A stretch of DNA of 64,000 nucleotides from Sphingomonas panacis (lineage in GTDB: Bacteria > Pseudomonadota > Alphaproteobacteria > Sphingomonadales > Sphingomonadaceae), in assembly GCF_001717955.1 (NCBI RefSeq), contig NZ_CP014168.1, forward strand, positions 4,433,501 to 4,497,500, in the 5' to 3' direction. The first letter of the stretch is position 1. Each line of letters starts with the position of its first letter. Made by a program: the position numbers and the translations under genes. Positions 45,431 through 55,038 of this stretch are shown here, piece after piece. The notes beneath the pieces were generated by a model that was not told where the DNA came from, did not search any database, and saw only the letters and a list, made by a program, of their open reading frames with translations.

Positions 45431-47002
45431 ATGCGCACCATGACCGCGGTCGCCGCGGCGGCGAGCGCCGCTCCCACTCCAGCCCCGACCCCGCCCGCAC
45501 TGCCCGCTTTCGGCCCGCGGCTTGCCACCGGGCTGGTCGGCGTCCTCCTCGCCTCGCTGACGGCGGGCCTGAACGAGCATGTCACCGAGGTCGCGCTGAT
45601 GGATGTCCGCGGCGCGCTGTCGATCGGGCACGACGAGGGCACCTGGCCGACCGCGCTGTACGAGGGGACCAACGTGGCTGCCATGGCCTTCGCACCCTGG
45701 TGTTCAGTCACCTTCTCGCTGCGACGCTTCACGATCGGCGCGGTGCTGGTCTTCGCGTTCCTTGGCTTCCTGTGCCCGTTCGCGCCGGACGTCGGCACGC
45801 TTTATGGGCTGCGGACTTTGCAGGGCCTCGCTGGCGGCAGTCTGCCACCGATGCTGATGACGGTCGCGCTGCGTTACTTGCCCGCCAACATCAAGATCTA
45901 CGGCCTCGCCGGCTACGCGCTCACCGCCACCTTCGGTCCCAGCCTGGGCACGCCACTTGCGGCCTTGTGGACCGATTATGTCGGCTGGCCGATGGTCTTC
46001 TGGCAGGTGGTGCCGCTCTGTCTGATCAGCGTGATCGCGATCGGCTGGGGCCTACCGCAGGACCCACTGCGGCTGGAGCGTTTCAAGACATTCAACTGGA
46101 TCGGTCTGCTCACCGGCTTTCCCGCGATCGTCATGCTCGTGATCGCTCTGGAGCAAGGCGATCGGCTGGACTGGCTGAATTCCCAACTGATCTGCGCGCT
46201 GCTCGGCGGCGGCGGGATGCTCCTGCTCTTGTTCCTCGTGAACGAGTGGAGCCATCCCCTGCCCTTCTTCAAGTTGCAGATGCTGGCACGGCGCAATTTC
46301 TCCCATTCGCTCATCACACTGGCTGGCGTGCTCGTGGTATTCCTCGGCGTGATCGTGATCCCGAGCGAGTATCTCGCCGAAGTGCGCGGCTATCGCCCGC
46401 TCGAGACCGCGCCGCTGGCTCTGATCGTGGCGCTGCCGCAATTGGTCGCCCTGCCGCTGACCGCCGCGATTCTGAACATCGAGCGGGTCGATTGCCGCTG
46501 GGTACTCGCGATCGGATTGGCGATGGTCGCGACCTCATGCGCACTTGCCAGCTTCGTAACAGCCGAATGGGTGCGGGAGAATTTCTACCTTCTCCAGATG
46601 CTCCAGATCATGGGCCAGCCGATGGCCGTGATCCCGCTGCTCATGCTCGCCACCACCGGCCTGCCACCGGTCGAGGGCCCTTGGGCGTCAGCCATGTTCA
46701 ACACGACCAAGGGATTTGCCGCCGCGCTCGGTACCGGCATCGTCGAAGGGGTCGGCACGATCCGCGAACATTACCATTCGGAGATGCTGGTCGACCGGCT
46801 GGGCACGCTCGGCCAGCCCGATGGCCGCGAGGCGGGAGCGCTCACCGAACTGGCCGAGCGCATCCACACGCAGGCGATCGTCCTGACATCGTCGGACCTG
46901 TATCTCATGATGGCGGCGATCGGCTTTGGTCTGATCCTCCTTATCCCGATCCTTCCCACCCGCATCTATCCGCCGCGCCCTGCCGCGCCGGCCAAGCCTT
47001 AA
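45431..47002 (+). CDS. DHA2-family MFS transporter (cassette 2)
   Basis: 523 residues, about 14 membrane segments after an Ala/Pro-rich N-terminus. DEGTWPTALYEGTNVAAMAF and GLRTLQGLAGGSLPPMLM correspond to EmrB motifs but differ from the cassette 1 pump, so the two are not recent duplicates. First gene of cassette 2; the adaptor starts in a TAATG overlap. The order MFS-HlyD-OMF mirrors cassette 1 (OMF-HlyD-MFS). Confidence 0.92.
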   Translation: MRTMTAVAAAASAAPTPAPTPPALPAFGPRLATGLVGVLLASLTAGLNEHVTEVALMDVRGALSIGHDEGTWPTALYEGTNVAAMAFAPWCSVTFSLRRFTIGAVLVFAFLGFLCPFAPDVGTLYGLRTLQGLAGGSLPPMLMTVALRYLPANIKIYGLAGYALTATFGPSLGTPLAALWTDYVGWPMVFWQVVPLCLISVIAIGWGLPQDPLRLERFKTFNWIGLLTGFPAIVMLVIALEQGDRLDWLNSQLICALLGGGGMLLLLFLVNEWSHPLPFFKLQMLARRNFSHSLITLAGVLVVFLGVIVIPSEYLAEVRGYRPLETAPLALIVALPQLVALPLTAAILNIERVDCRWVLAIGLAMVATSCALASFVTAEWVRENFYLLQMLQIMGQPMAVIPLLMLATTGLPPVEGPWASAMFNTTKGFAAALGTGIVEGVGTIREHYHSEMLVDRLGTLGQPDGREAGALTELAERIHTQAIVLTSSDLYLMMAAIGFGLILLIPILPTRIYPPRPAAPAKP

Positions 47003-48084
47003 TGAAAGCGACGATCATGGCTTATCGCCCGACCCGAAAGCATGTTCTCCTCACGGCCACTGCAGTGTGCATCGCTGGCGTGGCGATCGGCGGCACGCGC
47101 CTCGCCACGCCCTCGGGCAAACAATCGACGGACGACGCCTATGTGCGCGCGGACGCCACCATCGTGGCGCCCCGAGTGGCTGGGCAGATCGTTTCCCTGC
47201 TCGTCGACGACAACCAACCGGTCAAGGCGGGGCAACTGCTGGCGCGCATCGACGATCGCGATTATCGCGCCGCACTGGCCAGCGCTGAGGCCGAAGTCGC
47301 CGTCGCCAAGGCAGACGTCGCCAATTTCGAGGCTGAAATCGCGCGCCACCCTGCCTTGGTGGCACAGGCACAGGCCACACTGCGTGCCGACCAGGCGGCC
47401 ACCGCCTTTGCTCAGGCCAACGCCGTGCGCTACCGAAACCTCTCGGCGGGCGGGGCCGGCACGACACAAGACAAGCAGCAGGCCGACAGCAGCTTGGCCG
47501 AGCGGTTCGCGACCAACGATCATGATCGCTCGGCACTTTCCGCCGTCCAGCAGCAACTCGGCGTGCTGGAGGCCGGCCGCGCCAAGGCAGCAGGAGCGCT
47601 CAGCCGCGCGCAGGCGGCGCTGGATCAGGCCCGGCTCAACCTGTCCTATGCCGAGATCCGCGCGCCCATCGACGGCATGGTCGGTCAACGCACCATCCGG
47701 GTGGGCGCCATCGTCGAGGCGGGGACGCCGCTGCTCGCCGTCGTGCCGCTAGGCAAGGTCTATGTCGTGGCGAATTTCCAGGAGAACCAGCTTGCCAATA
47801 TGCGCCTCGGCCAGCCGGCGTCGATCCGGGTCGACAGTTTGCCCGGCGTGACGCTGAAAGCGCATGTGGACAGCCTCGCGCCAGTCACCGGCCTCGCGCT
47901 CGCGCCAATCGCGCCAGACAACGCGACAGGCAATTTCACCAAGGTGGTCCAACGCCTGCCAGTCAAGCTGACCATCGATCCGGGCCAGGCGGCAGCCGCA
48001 CGCCTGCATGTCGGTCTCTCCGTCGTGCCAACGGTCGATGTCACGGCGCGCGGCAGTGTAGCAGTGATCGGGATGGCACGTTGA
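47002..48084 (+). CDS. HlyD/EmrA-type adaptor (cassette 2)
   Basis: 360 residues. Membrane anchor at about 14-32, lipoyl halves STDDAYVRADATIVAPRVAG and LSYAEIRAPIDGMVGQR, a coiled coil between, and the C-terminal APDNATGNFTKVVQRLPVKL signature shared with cassette 1. Overlaps the MFS stop by one base (TAATG) and the OMF start by one base (TGATG). Confidence 0.94.
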   Translation: MKATIMAYRPTRKHVLLTATAVCIAGVAIGGTRLATPSGKQSTDDAYVRADATIVAPRVAGQIVSLLVDDNQPVKAGQLLARIDDRDYRAALASAEAEVAVAKADVANFEAEIARHPALVAQAQATLRADQAATAFAQANAVRYRNLSAGGAGTTQDKQQADSSLAERFATNDHDRSALSAVQQQLGVLEAGRAKAAGALSRAQAALDQARLNLSYAEIRAPIDGMVGQRTIRVGAIVEAGTPLLAVVPLGKVYVVANFQENQLANMRLGQPASIRVDSLPGVTLKAHVDSLAPVTGLALAPIAPDNATGNFTKVVQRLPVKLTIDPGQAAAARLHVGLSVVPTVDVTARGSVAVIGMAR

Positions 48085-49655
48085 TGGGCCGGTCTGCTCC
48101 CGCTCTGCGCGGTGCGTCAGCCCTGGTCCTAGCCGGCACGCTCCTTTCTGGCTGCATGGTCGGGCCTGACTTTCACCGGCCCACAGTCGCATCGCCACCT
48201 ACTTTCGCGCCCGTAGACCGCGCCACCGCCCCCAGCCGTCCCGAAGCCTCTCCGATCGCAGCGGACTGGTGGACTCTGTTCAACGATCCCAAACTCTCCT
48301 TGCTGGAAAGCCGTCTCGCGGGCGCCAATCTGGACGTGAAGGCGGCCACCGCGCGCCTCTTCCAGAGTCGTGCGCAACGCCGCATTGCAGGCGCACGCGC
48401 ATATCCCAGTGTCGGTGCCGCCGGTTCGTACAATCGCGAGCGCGCGAGCCCGAACGGCATTCTCTCCCTGATGGGCACCGGCCCGGCAGGTTCGCAGCAG
48501 CAGTCGGCAAACGGTACAGCCCCGTTCGGCGTATCCAGCCTTCCCGGTTCGGACGGATCGCCACCCTATGACCTTTGGCAGGTAGGGATCGATGCGTCCT
48601 GGGAGCTAGATCTGTGGGGCCGCGCAAGGCGGGGTGTTGAGGCCGCCAACGCCGCCCTGCAGGAAACACTGGAGGACCGGCGAGCTATCCTGTTGTCGGC
48701 GCAGGCCGAGCTGGCGCGCGACTATGTCGAGTTGCGTACGACCCAGGCATTGTTGGCCATCACGCGCCACAACCTCGACGACGCCCGCGACAGCGTAAAG
48801 CTCACCCGTCTCCGGCTCGAGCAGGGCGTCACCACCAGCCTCGACGTCGCCGACGCCGAGGCGCAGCTTGCCACCATCGAAGCGCGCCTGCCCACGCTCA
48901 ACGCGCGGCAGGATGCTCTGATCAACGCGCTGAGCCTGCTCTTGGCCGAGCAGCCAGGCGCGCTCGCCGGCGAGTTGGGCGACAATGGCGATCTCCCCGC
49001 CCTTCCCGAGCGTGTCCCCGTTGGCCTGCCGTCCGAGCTTGCGCGGCGGCGGCCCGATATTCGCCAGGCCGAGGCGGCGCTGCACCGCGCCACCGCCGAA
49101 ATCGGCGTGGCAAAGGCCGATTTTTATCCCAGCATCTCGCTCACCGGCAGTTTCGGAACGCAGTCGCTGGCTTTATCCAATTTCGGCAGCTGGGCCTCCC
49201 ACCAGTTCATCGTCGGTCCCTCCATCTCGCTTCCCTTCTTTCAGGGCGGCAGGCTCAAGGGCGCGCTGGAATTGCGCAAGGCGGAGCAACAGGAGGCCGC
49301 GATCCGTTTCCAGCAAACCGTGCTGAAGGCGTGGCACGAAATCGACGATGCTTTGACCGCCTATGACGCCGAGCAGCGCAGGAGCGATCGCCTGGGCGAA
49401 GCAGTCCGGCAAAACAGATTGGCGCTCTCCGTCGCCCAGCGCCGCTACCGCGAAGGCGCTGTCGATTTTCTCAACATATTATCGGTTCAGCGCGCCTTGC
49501 TGAGCGCGGAAAATGACCTTGCCGAAAGCCACGGCCAGTCGGCGGCCAATCTTGTCGTACTTCTCAAGGCGCTCGGCGGCGGCTGGGAACGGACCTTTCC
49601 CGATGCCCCAGTGCGATCTCAACCGATCAGGACCGGCGCCGGGACAGGTTCCTGA
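48084..49655 (+). CDS. NodT-family outer membrane efflux lipoprotein (cassette 2)
   Basis: 523 residues from the ATG at 48084. Lipobox LLSGC near residue 24, then MVGPDFHRP, the classic mature start of the NodT family. Conserved blocks include ASWELDLWGRARRGVEAANA, LARRRPDIRQAEAALHRATA, FYPSISLTGSFG and RRYREGAVDFLNILSVQRALL. Outer membrane channel of cassette 2; the adaptor stop overlaps its start. Confidence 0.95.
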   Translation: MGRSAPALRGASALVLAGTLLSGCMVGPDFHRPTVASPPTFAPVDRATAPSRPEASPIAADWWTLFNDPKLSLLESRLAGANLDVKAATARLFQSRAQRRIAGARAYPSVGAAGSYNRERASPNGILSLMGTGPAGSQQQSANGTAPFGVSSLPGSDGSPPYDLWQVGIDASWELDLWGRARRGVEAANAALQETLEDRRAILLSAQAELARDYVELRTTQALLAITRHNLDDARDSVKLTRLRLEQGVTTSLDVADAEAQLATIEARLPTLNARQDALINALSLLLAEQPGALAGELGDNGDLPALPERVPVGLPSELARRRPDIRQAEAALHRATAEIGVAKADFYPSISLTGSFGTQSLALSNFGSWASHQFIVGPSISLPFFQGGRLKGALELRKAEQQEAAIRFQQTVLKAWHEIDDALTAYDAEQRRSDRLGEAVRQNRLALSVAQRRYREGAVDFLNILSVQRALLSAENDLAESHGQSAANLVVLLKALGGGWERTFPDAPVRSQPIRTGAGTGS

Positions 49656-49761
49656 GTGTTCATCCCGACCTCAAGTGTCCACGGTCCCCGATATTTCAGC
49701 TTTTCCCGTCGCGCGCACGCACACGAGCGGCCTGACAACCGCAAAGGAAGGTAGAAATCAG

Positions 49762-50232
49762 ATGTTCAAAACAATCCTTGTCGGCATTGATGGGACCGAG
49801 AGTTCCGAAAACGTCGTAGGGGTGGCGGCCGATCTGGCACGCCATTTCGATGCGGCCCTGCATATCGTGTGTGCGGTTGATGCCGCGTACTTCCTCGACG
49901 AACCCGATGGCGCGCGGCCGACCCAGGTCGATGAAATCGATTATCCAGCCGCCGCGATCGAGCGTGAGCGCGCGGACAACATGGTGCGGCAAACGGTTTC
50001 GGACCTCCGCGCGAGAGCAGTGGATGCCTCTGGTTCCGTCGTCCCCGGCGAGCCGGTGGCGATGTTACTTGAAGCGGCACATAAGCTTGGCTGCGACGCG
50101 ATCGTCCTCGGACACAGGCATCTGTCCTGGCTCGGCAGGCTCACCGAGCGTTCGGTGTGCCACGAACTGCTCGAAAAATCGCCTTTGCCCGTCTTGGTCG
50201 TACCCGCCAAACCAGCATCGACCTCGGCTTGA
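49762..50232 (+). CDS. Universal stress protein (UspA family)
   Basis: 156 residues from the ATG at 49762 with GGAAGGTAG upstream. The UspA fold starts FKTILVGIDGTESSENVVGVAADLA. The ATP-binding loop G-2x-G-9x-G-S/T reads GHRHLSWLGRLTERSVCHELL, recognisable but divergent, so nucleotide binding is uncertain. 106 bases after cassette 2, possibly with its own promoter. Confidence 0.9.
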   Translation: MFKTILVGIDGTESSENVVGVAADLARHFDAALHIVCAVDAAYFLDEPDGARPTQVDEIDYPAAAIERERADNMVRQTVSDLRARAVDASGSVVPGEPVAMLLEAAHKLGCDAIVLGHRHLSWLGRLTERSVCHELLEKSPLPVLVVPAKPASTSA

Positions 50233-50363
50233 AAGGATGTATGAAAGGGTTGGTGGGATCTTGAGAGATCGCGGCAAGCACCTCCCAGGGTTATTGCGGC
50301 GTCGGAACTCTTGAACGACCGCAGCGGCTGATCGGCCCGGCCTGGATGAACTTTGGACCGCCC

Positions 50364-50390
50364 CCTCCCGTTCTGATTTGGAGTGGGAGG
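50364..50390. terminator. Weak hairpin between convergent usp and phosphoesterase genes
   Basis: CCTCCC (50364) and GGGAGG (50385) pair around a 15-base loop, in the gap between the two convergent genes. No T-run. Confidence 0.3.
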
Positions 50391-50397
50391 ACACCCT

Positions 50398-51132
50398 TCA
50401 GGTGCGTCCCGTTCTCAGGGCCCTCGCCCATTCGTGGCGGCCATTCGTCTCGGCGACACGTGCGGCCTGTTCCCAATCATATTCGACGCGACGGATTTCT
50501 GCTGACCAGCCTCGACCATCGTTCGACACAATCGCATACCGCGCGTGCGGCGATTCCGCCTCGACCACATGAGGATAGGGACGATCATCATCGTAAGCGG
50601 GCAGACCCACGCTCCCGGGATTTACGATCAGTCGGCCATCATCCAACGTTTCGACCCGCGCCAGATGCGTATGGCCACAAAGGATGACGCGGGCATCGAC
50701 GGTCCCTGCGCGATCCCTGATTTCGGCACGTGTTGCTCGGCGTAGCCCCTCAGGGCCGACAGTCTCCAGAAAATAGGTCAGGTCGCTATCGGGCGTGCCA
50801 TGAACGAGCAGAACTTCGTCATTGAGCCGGATCGTAGAGGGCAGACTATCGAACCATTCCAGATGAGCCGGGGTCAAGGTTTCAGCCGCGTAGCGATCCG
50901 ACGGACCCATCTGCTCAACGCTCAACGTTAAAACCTGTCTTTCGTGATTTCCCCGGACAGTGGGCAATCCCATCGGGATGAGCCGCTCCGCAGTCTCGCG
51001 CGGAAACAGGCTTCCGGAGCAGATGTCCCCAAGGTTCACCACCTGATCGACGCCAATCTTCTGTATATCGCTTAGCACCGCGTCGAGAGCGGCAAGATTG
51101 CCGTGAATGTCAGATATCGCTGCGATTTTCAT
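50398..51132 (-). CDS. YfcE-type calcineurin-like metallophosphoesterase
   Basis: 244 residues. All metal-ligand motifs of the family are present in order: SDIHGN (8-13), GDICSG (about 35-40), GNHERQ (about 61-66), VHGTPDS, and CGHTHLA (about 152-158), followed by NPGSVGLP. Such enzymes hydrolyse phosphodiesters or monoesters; the cellular substrate is unknown. No signal peptide, so cytosolic. The following 190 bases toward 51328 hold nothing I can identify. Confidence 0.93.
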   Translation of the reverse strand: MKIAAISDIHGNLAALDAVLSDIQKIGVDQVVNLGDICSGSLFPRETAERLIPMGLPTVRGNHERQVLTLSVEQMGPSDRYAAETLTPAHLEWFDSLPSTIRLNDEVLLVHGTPDSDLTYFLETVGPEGLRRATRAEIRDRAGTVDARVILCGHTHLARVETLDDGRLIVNPGSVGLPAYDDDRPYPHVVEAESPHARYAIVSNDGRGWSAEIRRVEYDWEQAARVAETNGRHEWARALRTGRT

Positions 51133-51327
51133 GTCGTCCCCTTCAATTTGCCGGGTGACGCTTTATGGCTCGCTCCGTTTCGTTGCCGGTTCGGCCACAT
51201 CCTCCCACGGGGAGTGCCACCTTGCCCGGACGGCAGGTTGGCGTTGGGCGTCGCCCCAACTCTTGATGCTGCGCTACTCCTATGACGCTAACCCGGTACT
51301 GACAAGGACCGACCTGGGATGCGATGG

Positions 51328-52140
51328 TCAGCACCACAGTGCGCCCTTGACCATGTGAGGTTTGGCGCAGCCCTTCTCGGGGATTGGCAGGGACTGACCG
51401 GAGCGCCATAGCCCGAGGTGCTGTTGAATGTTCGGCATCTCGGCGTCGATGACGGCCAGCGGATTGCCATCTCCGTACCGAGTCGCACTACGATAGTGCA
51501 GCACCTGCTGGTAGGTTTGGCCGATCAGGCGATTGACCGTGATCCAATAGCCAAACGGCGCATTCGCTGTGGGTTCGGCCGAGATCACAGCGCCCCGCAA
51601 CGGACCCTGCGTCATGTAGCGGATTTCCTGATTGTTGTTCCTTGACGTCGCCTTTTGAGAAGCAATCACCAAGCTGTCTCGCGCACGATCGTAGCCGATC
51701 AGCGCCATCGCACGGCGCTGATCGCCGTTGCCACCGTGGAGGCTGCCGACATCGACGCGCAGCAAGAGCACATCCTTCGTCGGGCGCAGCAGCGTCGGCG
51801 TGCCGAGATAATGGGGCTGACTGAACGTATCTGGCGCGCCATCACCAGGCACGAGCAGCAACGTATCGAGGCGCGGTTGGCAGGTGCGACCGCCATCCTT
51901 GCTAAGGCACAGCGTAATCGCGCCGGGCTCGGTTTCTTCGGCGGACGGCGTGTCACTTGTATCAGGACCCTGCGTGGCGGTGAGGCGCCAAGGTGAGCGT
52001 GATGCGAATGGCTTCGAGAGATCCATTGAGACGATCGTCTTGACCGACCCGGCGGCAACTGCAGTCGCCCCTGGGTTGCCGAGGGATATCGCCATCAGCC
52101 AGCTCGTCGCAAAATATCGTGCTGCTTTGTTCCAATCCAT
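51328..52140 (-). CDS. Exported protein of unknown function
   Basis: 270 residues from the ATG at 52140 (MDWNKAARYFATSWLMAISL), which gives a plausible Sec signal peptide ending near TAVAAG; an upstream ATG at 52173 adds 11 residues. The mature part alternates short beta-like strands (ITLCLSKDGGRTCQPRLDTLLLVPGD, VLLLRVDVGSLHGGN, AMALIGYDRARDSLVIASQ), suggesting a beta-sandwich or propeller-like fold, with four Cys. Family not recognised; the next gene upstream (52296-53177) is on the same strand. Confidence 0.6.
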   Translation of the reverse strand: MDWNKAARYFATSWLMAISLGNPGATAVAAGSVKTIVSMDLSKPFASRSPWRLTATQGPDTSDTPSAEETEPGAITLCLSKDGGRTCQPRLDTLLLVPGDGAPDTFSQPHYLGTPTLLRPTKDVLLLRVDVGSLHGGNGDQRRAMALIGYDRARDSLVIASQKATSRNNNQEIRYMTQGPLRGAVISAEPTANAPFGYWITVNRLIGQTYQQVLHYRSATRYGDGNPLAVIDAEMPNIQQHLGLWRSGQSLPIPEKGCAKPHMVKGALWC

Positions 52141-52295
52141 CGGGATCACTCGTTCGCCTGTCTCTGGTGGCAAGCAATTTAGCCAAATTCGAAAAGCCGG
52201 GAATTCGAATCTGCGTGCCCCTAGGAGGCTAACAGGCTGCGCTTCTGATCTGCCGCCGAGCCGATTGGTGGAGGTTCTGGCCGGTCTCCACTACC

Positions 52296-53177
52296 TTAAA
52301 CGAGGCGATCGACCAATTGGCCCTTCGTCCCCGTCGGCTGGTCTGATCTCCCGGTCGACGGCACCAGCGTCGAGGCGAGACCGGCTGCTGCTGTAGGTGC
52401 GGCCTCAAGGAATATGCCAGGGTTGATCACACCATAGGCGGTCTGGCCGTTTCCAAGGTGAGTGACGATCGTGCCGCTGATCAGCGCGTCTAACTGGCGG
52501 GCAGTGTCGATCATGCCGGCGAGCGAGTTCGTCCGCGCGTTAGCCAGATCGATCGCGCCACCCTGCGCGTCGGTGTAGGTCGCATCGTTGAACCAGCCCG
52601 TCTGCCCTGCCTTGTTCGCCACCTGCTGGATCATGCTGAGAAGTTTGACGGATCCGTCGATCGCGCTGGCGACATTCCTATACTGAAGGCCGGTGTCGCG
52701 AAGTGAGGTTCCGTTGGAGACGACCTGAGGCGCCCCGTCATAGGCAGACACCATGTCGGCATTGAACTGCTGGACCTGATTGACCAGCACGCCGTTGGCG
52801 TTGAGCTGTCCCTCCAGCCACTTGCGATCACTGTCGCTGAGGTCGCTGGAAACGACCTTGAGCTTGCCGTCGTCCGAGACGAAGTCAAACTGGGCGTTGG
52901 CGAGATCGGGACGTTGGGCGAGGATCGATTTGAAGGCCGACGTGACTGACCCGGTCAGCGCCTGTGTATCCTGACCAATCTGCGCGATCGCCCGGAACTG
53001 CTTCATCGGTGCCGCATCGGAGATGTCGGGCGGGGTCGTTGAAACGGGCTGGACGTTGATCGCGAGCGTCTGATCGGTCGCTTCCGCACCAGTTGTATTA
53101 TCGACAAGCGCGACTTTGGCCAGCGTTGCGGACACGCGCGTGATGCTCGCGGTGGACAGGCCAGGGATTGAAGTCAC
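52296..53177 (-). CDS. Unrecognised 293-residue protein
   Basis: Opens MTSIPGLSTASITRVSATLA with no signal peptide or membrane segment. It is rich in Ala, Ser, Gln and Asn, low in Cys, with helices rich in small residues (FKSILAQRPDLANAQF; DRKWLEGQLNANGVLVNQVQQF). The composition resembles secreted or surface-structure proteins exported without a Sec signal, but that is impression only. Ends in a flexible Pro/Thr/Gly tail. The 170 bases upstream to 53348 hold no further gene. Confidence 0.58.
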   Translation of the reverse strand: MTSIPGLSTASITRVSATLAKVALVDNTTGAEATDQTLAINVQPVSTTPPDISDAAPMKQFRAIAQIGQDTQALTGSVTSAFKSILAQRPDLANAQFDFVSDDGKLKVVSSDLSDSDRKWLEGQLNANGVLVNQVQQFNADMVSAYDGAPQVVSNGTSLRDTGLQYRNVASAIDGSVKLLSMIQQVANKAGQTGWFNDATYTDAQGGAIDLANARTNSLAGMIDTARQLDALISGTIVTHLGNGQTAYGVINPGIFLEAAPTAAAGLASTLVPSTGRSDQPTGTKGQLVDRLV

Positions 53178-53347
53178 TGCGTTTTCCTGATTTCACTTTC
53201 TCCTAGAACGGCACGAGGAACCTGTTTTTTATATCCATGGCGCAAAGCTAAACTCGCCCCCCCGCGGTCTGATCGCGTGTCGCGGGGAGCCGGTCTTGCC
53301 TGCTCTGCCCAAGGGCAGCGCGCGTCATCACTCCTCGCGTGCTGACG

Positions 53348-53809
53348 TTAAACAGCCACGACCGGGCCGACGATGGCCTGGCCGAACCTTTCACAGACCG
53401 CCTGCACGTCTTTGAGATCATGCGGTACCGGCAGTGCGTCCATGGCTTGGAAAAAGCGGTCATGGCGTGCGGGTGTGGATACGAGCATCATACGCGCCAC
53501 CCCTCCCAATGCTGAAAAGCCATGCGTGGCGCCCTTGGCAACGAAGAGCCGGTCTCCCGCTCTCACCTCAACCTTCTGCTCGTCAATCAGGAAGAGCAAC
53601 CGCCCTTCGCTGACGCAGAAGACCTTGTCCTCCTCAAATGAGATGTGCGCCGGCGCGCCCTGTTCCTGTTGAACCGTCATCGCCATCACCGTGAAGGGGG
53701 CAGCCTCGCCGCCCAGCAAGATTTCGGCCTCGATTCCTGAAAAGCGGGCGATGGCGTTCGAGAAAAGTACCCCGCTGGAGGGCGCGGCAAGATGCGGCAT
53801 GGTGTCCAT
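53348..53809 (-). CDS. Cupin-domain protein
   Basis: 153 residues from the ATG at 53809, with TTAGGAGA about 11 bases upstream; the longer frame to 53875 lacks a better site. A single cupin barrel is seen: HISFEEDKVFCVSEGRLLFL (motif 1, with only one His plus Glu) and GDRLFVAKGATHGFSAL (motif 2). Metal binding is likely through the His/Glu residues. The substrate is unknown. Divergent from a LysR gene that probably regulates it. Confidence 0.85.
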   Translation of the reverse strand: MDTMPHLAAPSSGVLFSNAIARFSGIEAEILLGGEAAPFTVMAMTVQQEQGAPAHISFEEDKVFCVSEGRLLFLIDEQKVEVRAGDRLFVAKGATHGFSALGGVARMMLVSTPARHDRFFQAMDALPVPHDLKDVQAVCERFGQAIVGPVVAV

Positions 53810-53906
53810 GATGATGTAGTCTCCTAAGATCGACGCCCTCCATAGCCGCTCAAAAGGCATGCGATTATCTGGCAAAATCTGCGAACATTATCTATCATTC
53901 TGGACA

Positions 53907-54773
53907 ATGATGAAGCTCGATCTGATCCAGACCTTTGTCGAAGTGGTGCGTGCAGGCGGGTTTACCGCGGCAGCGCGGCACACACAGATGCCGCGCTCGA
54001 CGGTCAGTCTTCAGGTCAAGATGCTGGAAGAGGCGTTAGGGGTTCGATTGCTCAAGCGCTCGACCCGCTCGCTTGCCCTCACGGACGAGGGACAGCGGCT
54101 CTATGCAAAGGCATCGGGCGCGGTGGACGATCTGGTCCAGGTCTTTGATGACGTGCAAGCGAGGGATGATACCCTCAGCGGTCTGATCCGACTGACCATT
54201 CCGGCGGATTTTCCAACCTCCCTCCTGGCAAGCGCGATCACCAGCTTTAGCGAGGCGCATCCGGCGGTTCGCTTCCAAATCCTCTCAACGAATGCGGTAC
54301 TGGACCTTGTGCAGGACAACATCGACATTGCGATCAGAGTCGGCGCCAGCCCGGCCCAGACCGCGATCGAACGCCGCTTGCTCGATATCGAATGGGGTTT
54401 TTATGCGGGCACACCGTGGCTGGAGCGGAATGCGCGGCCGGATAAAGTCCGCGATGTCCGAAATTTCATTTCACCGGCGCCGACTTTGCGCGCCTATCTG
54501 GAAAAGCATGTCCTGGGGGGCGCCTCTCTTCCTTCCGTCTCTATTGAGGTCGACAGCCACAGCATGGCCCGGGATCTGATGCTGACGGGCTTTGGCGTCG
54601 CCCTGTTGCCGCAGGGCATATGCCAGGAGGCAGTTTCGAGCGGACAGGCTGCACTCCTGTTGCCGCAAATAGCGCTTCACCCGACCAGGCTCAATCTGAC
54701 CTTTCCCAATCGAGCGGACATGGTTCCGAGAGTGCGCGCGCTCGCGGACTACCTGTGCACGCATTTCCGTTGA
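53907..54773 (+). CDS. LysR-family regulator
   Basis: 288 residues; ATGs at 53907 and 53910 are adjacent. Helix-turn-helix (about 4-62) with GGFTAAARHTQMPRSTVSLQ and the usual LysR continuation LEEALGVRLLKRSTRSLALT. The effector domain is CrgA-like (AHPAVRFQIL, DIAIRVG). Divergent from the cupin gene, with a 97-base gap containing ATTATCT direct repeats. The 265 bases after its stop contain no gene. Confidence 0.93.
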   Translation: MMKLDLIQTFVEVVRAGGFTAAARHTQMPRSTVSLQVKMLEEALGVRLLKRSTRSLALTDEGQRLYAKASGAVDDLVQVFDDVQARDDTLSGLIRLTIPADFPTSLLASAITSFSEAHPAVRFQILSTNAVLDLVQDNIDIAIRVGASPAQTAIERRLLDIEWGFYAGTPWLERNARPDKVRDVRNFISPAPTLRAYLEKHVLGGASLPSVSIEVDSHSMARDLMLTGFGVALLPQGICQEAVSSGQAALLLPQIALHPTRLNLTFPNRADMVPRVRALADYLCTHFR

Positions 54774-55038
54774 GCATGAGGCGCTGCTGCGACGGTGGGA
54801 TGAGACCTAGCTCCGCTCGTACGAAGAGCTGTAGAACCCAGCTGAGCCATCCGGTCTCTTCCGTTCCGTTATGACACCGGGCGACGACCAACTTCCCCGA
54901 ATAATCGCGAAAGCTGTCAGCACTAACCGGCCACTCGTTTTCATCCTGAGCGCGGGCTATAGAGAGCCCACGCCGCTGATCTTCACCAGCTTGAGGAGAA
55001 GCGTCGCTGGCCGAGAGCCCGCGTGCTTCGTTTAAGAC

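Noticed and set aside
45700..47001. Long open frame upstream of the cassette 2 adaptor
   Set aside because: Shifted frame of the MFS gene; the adaptor starts at the TAATG junction at 47002.
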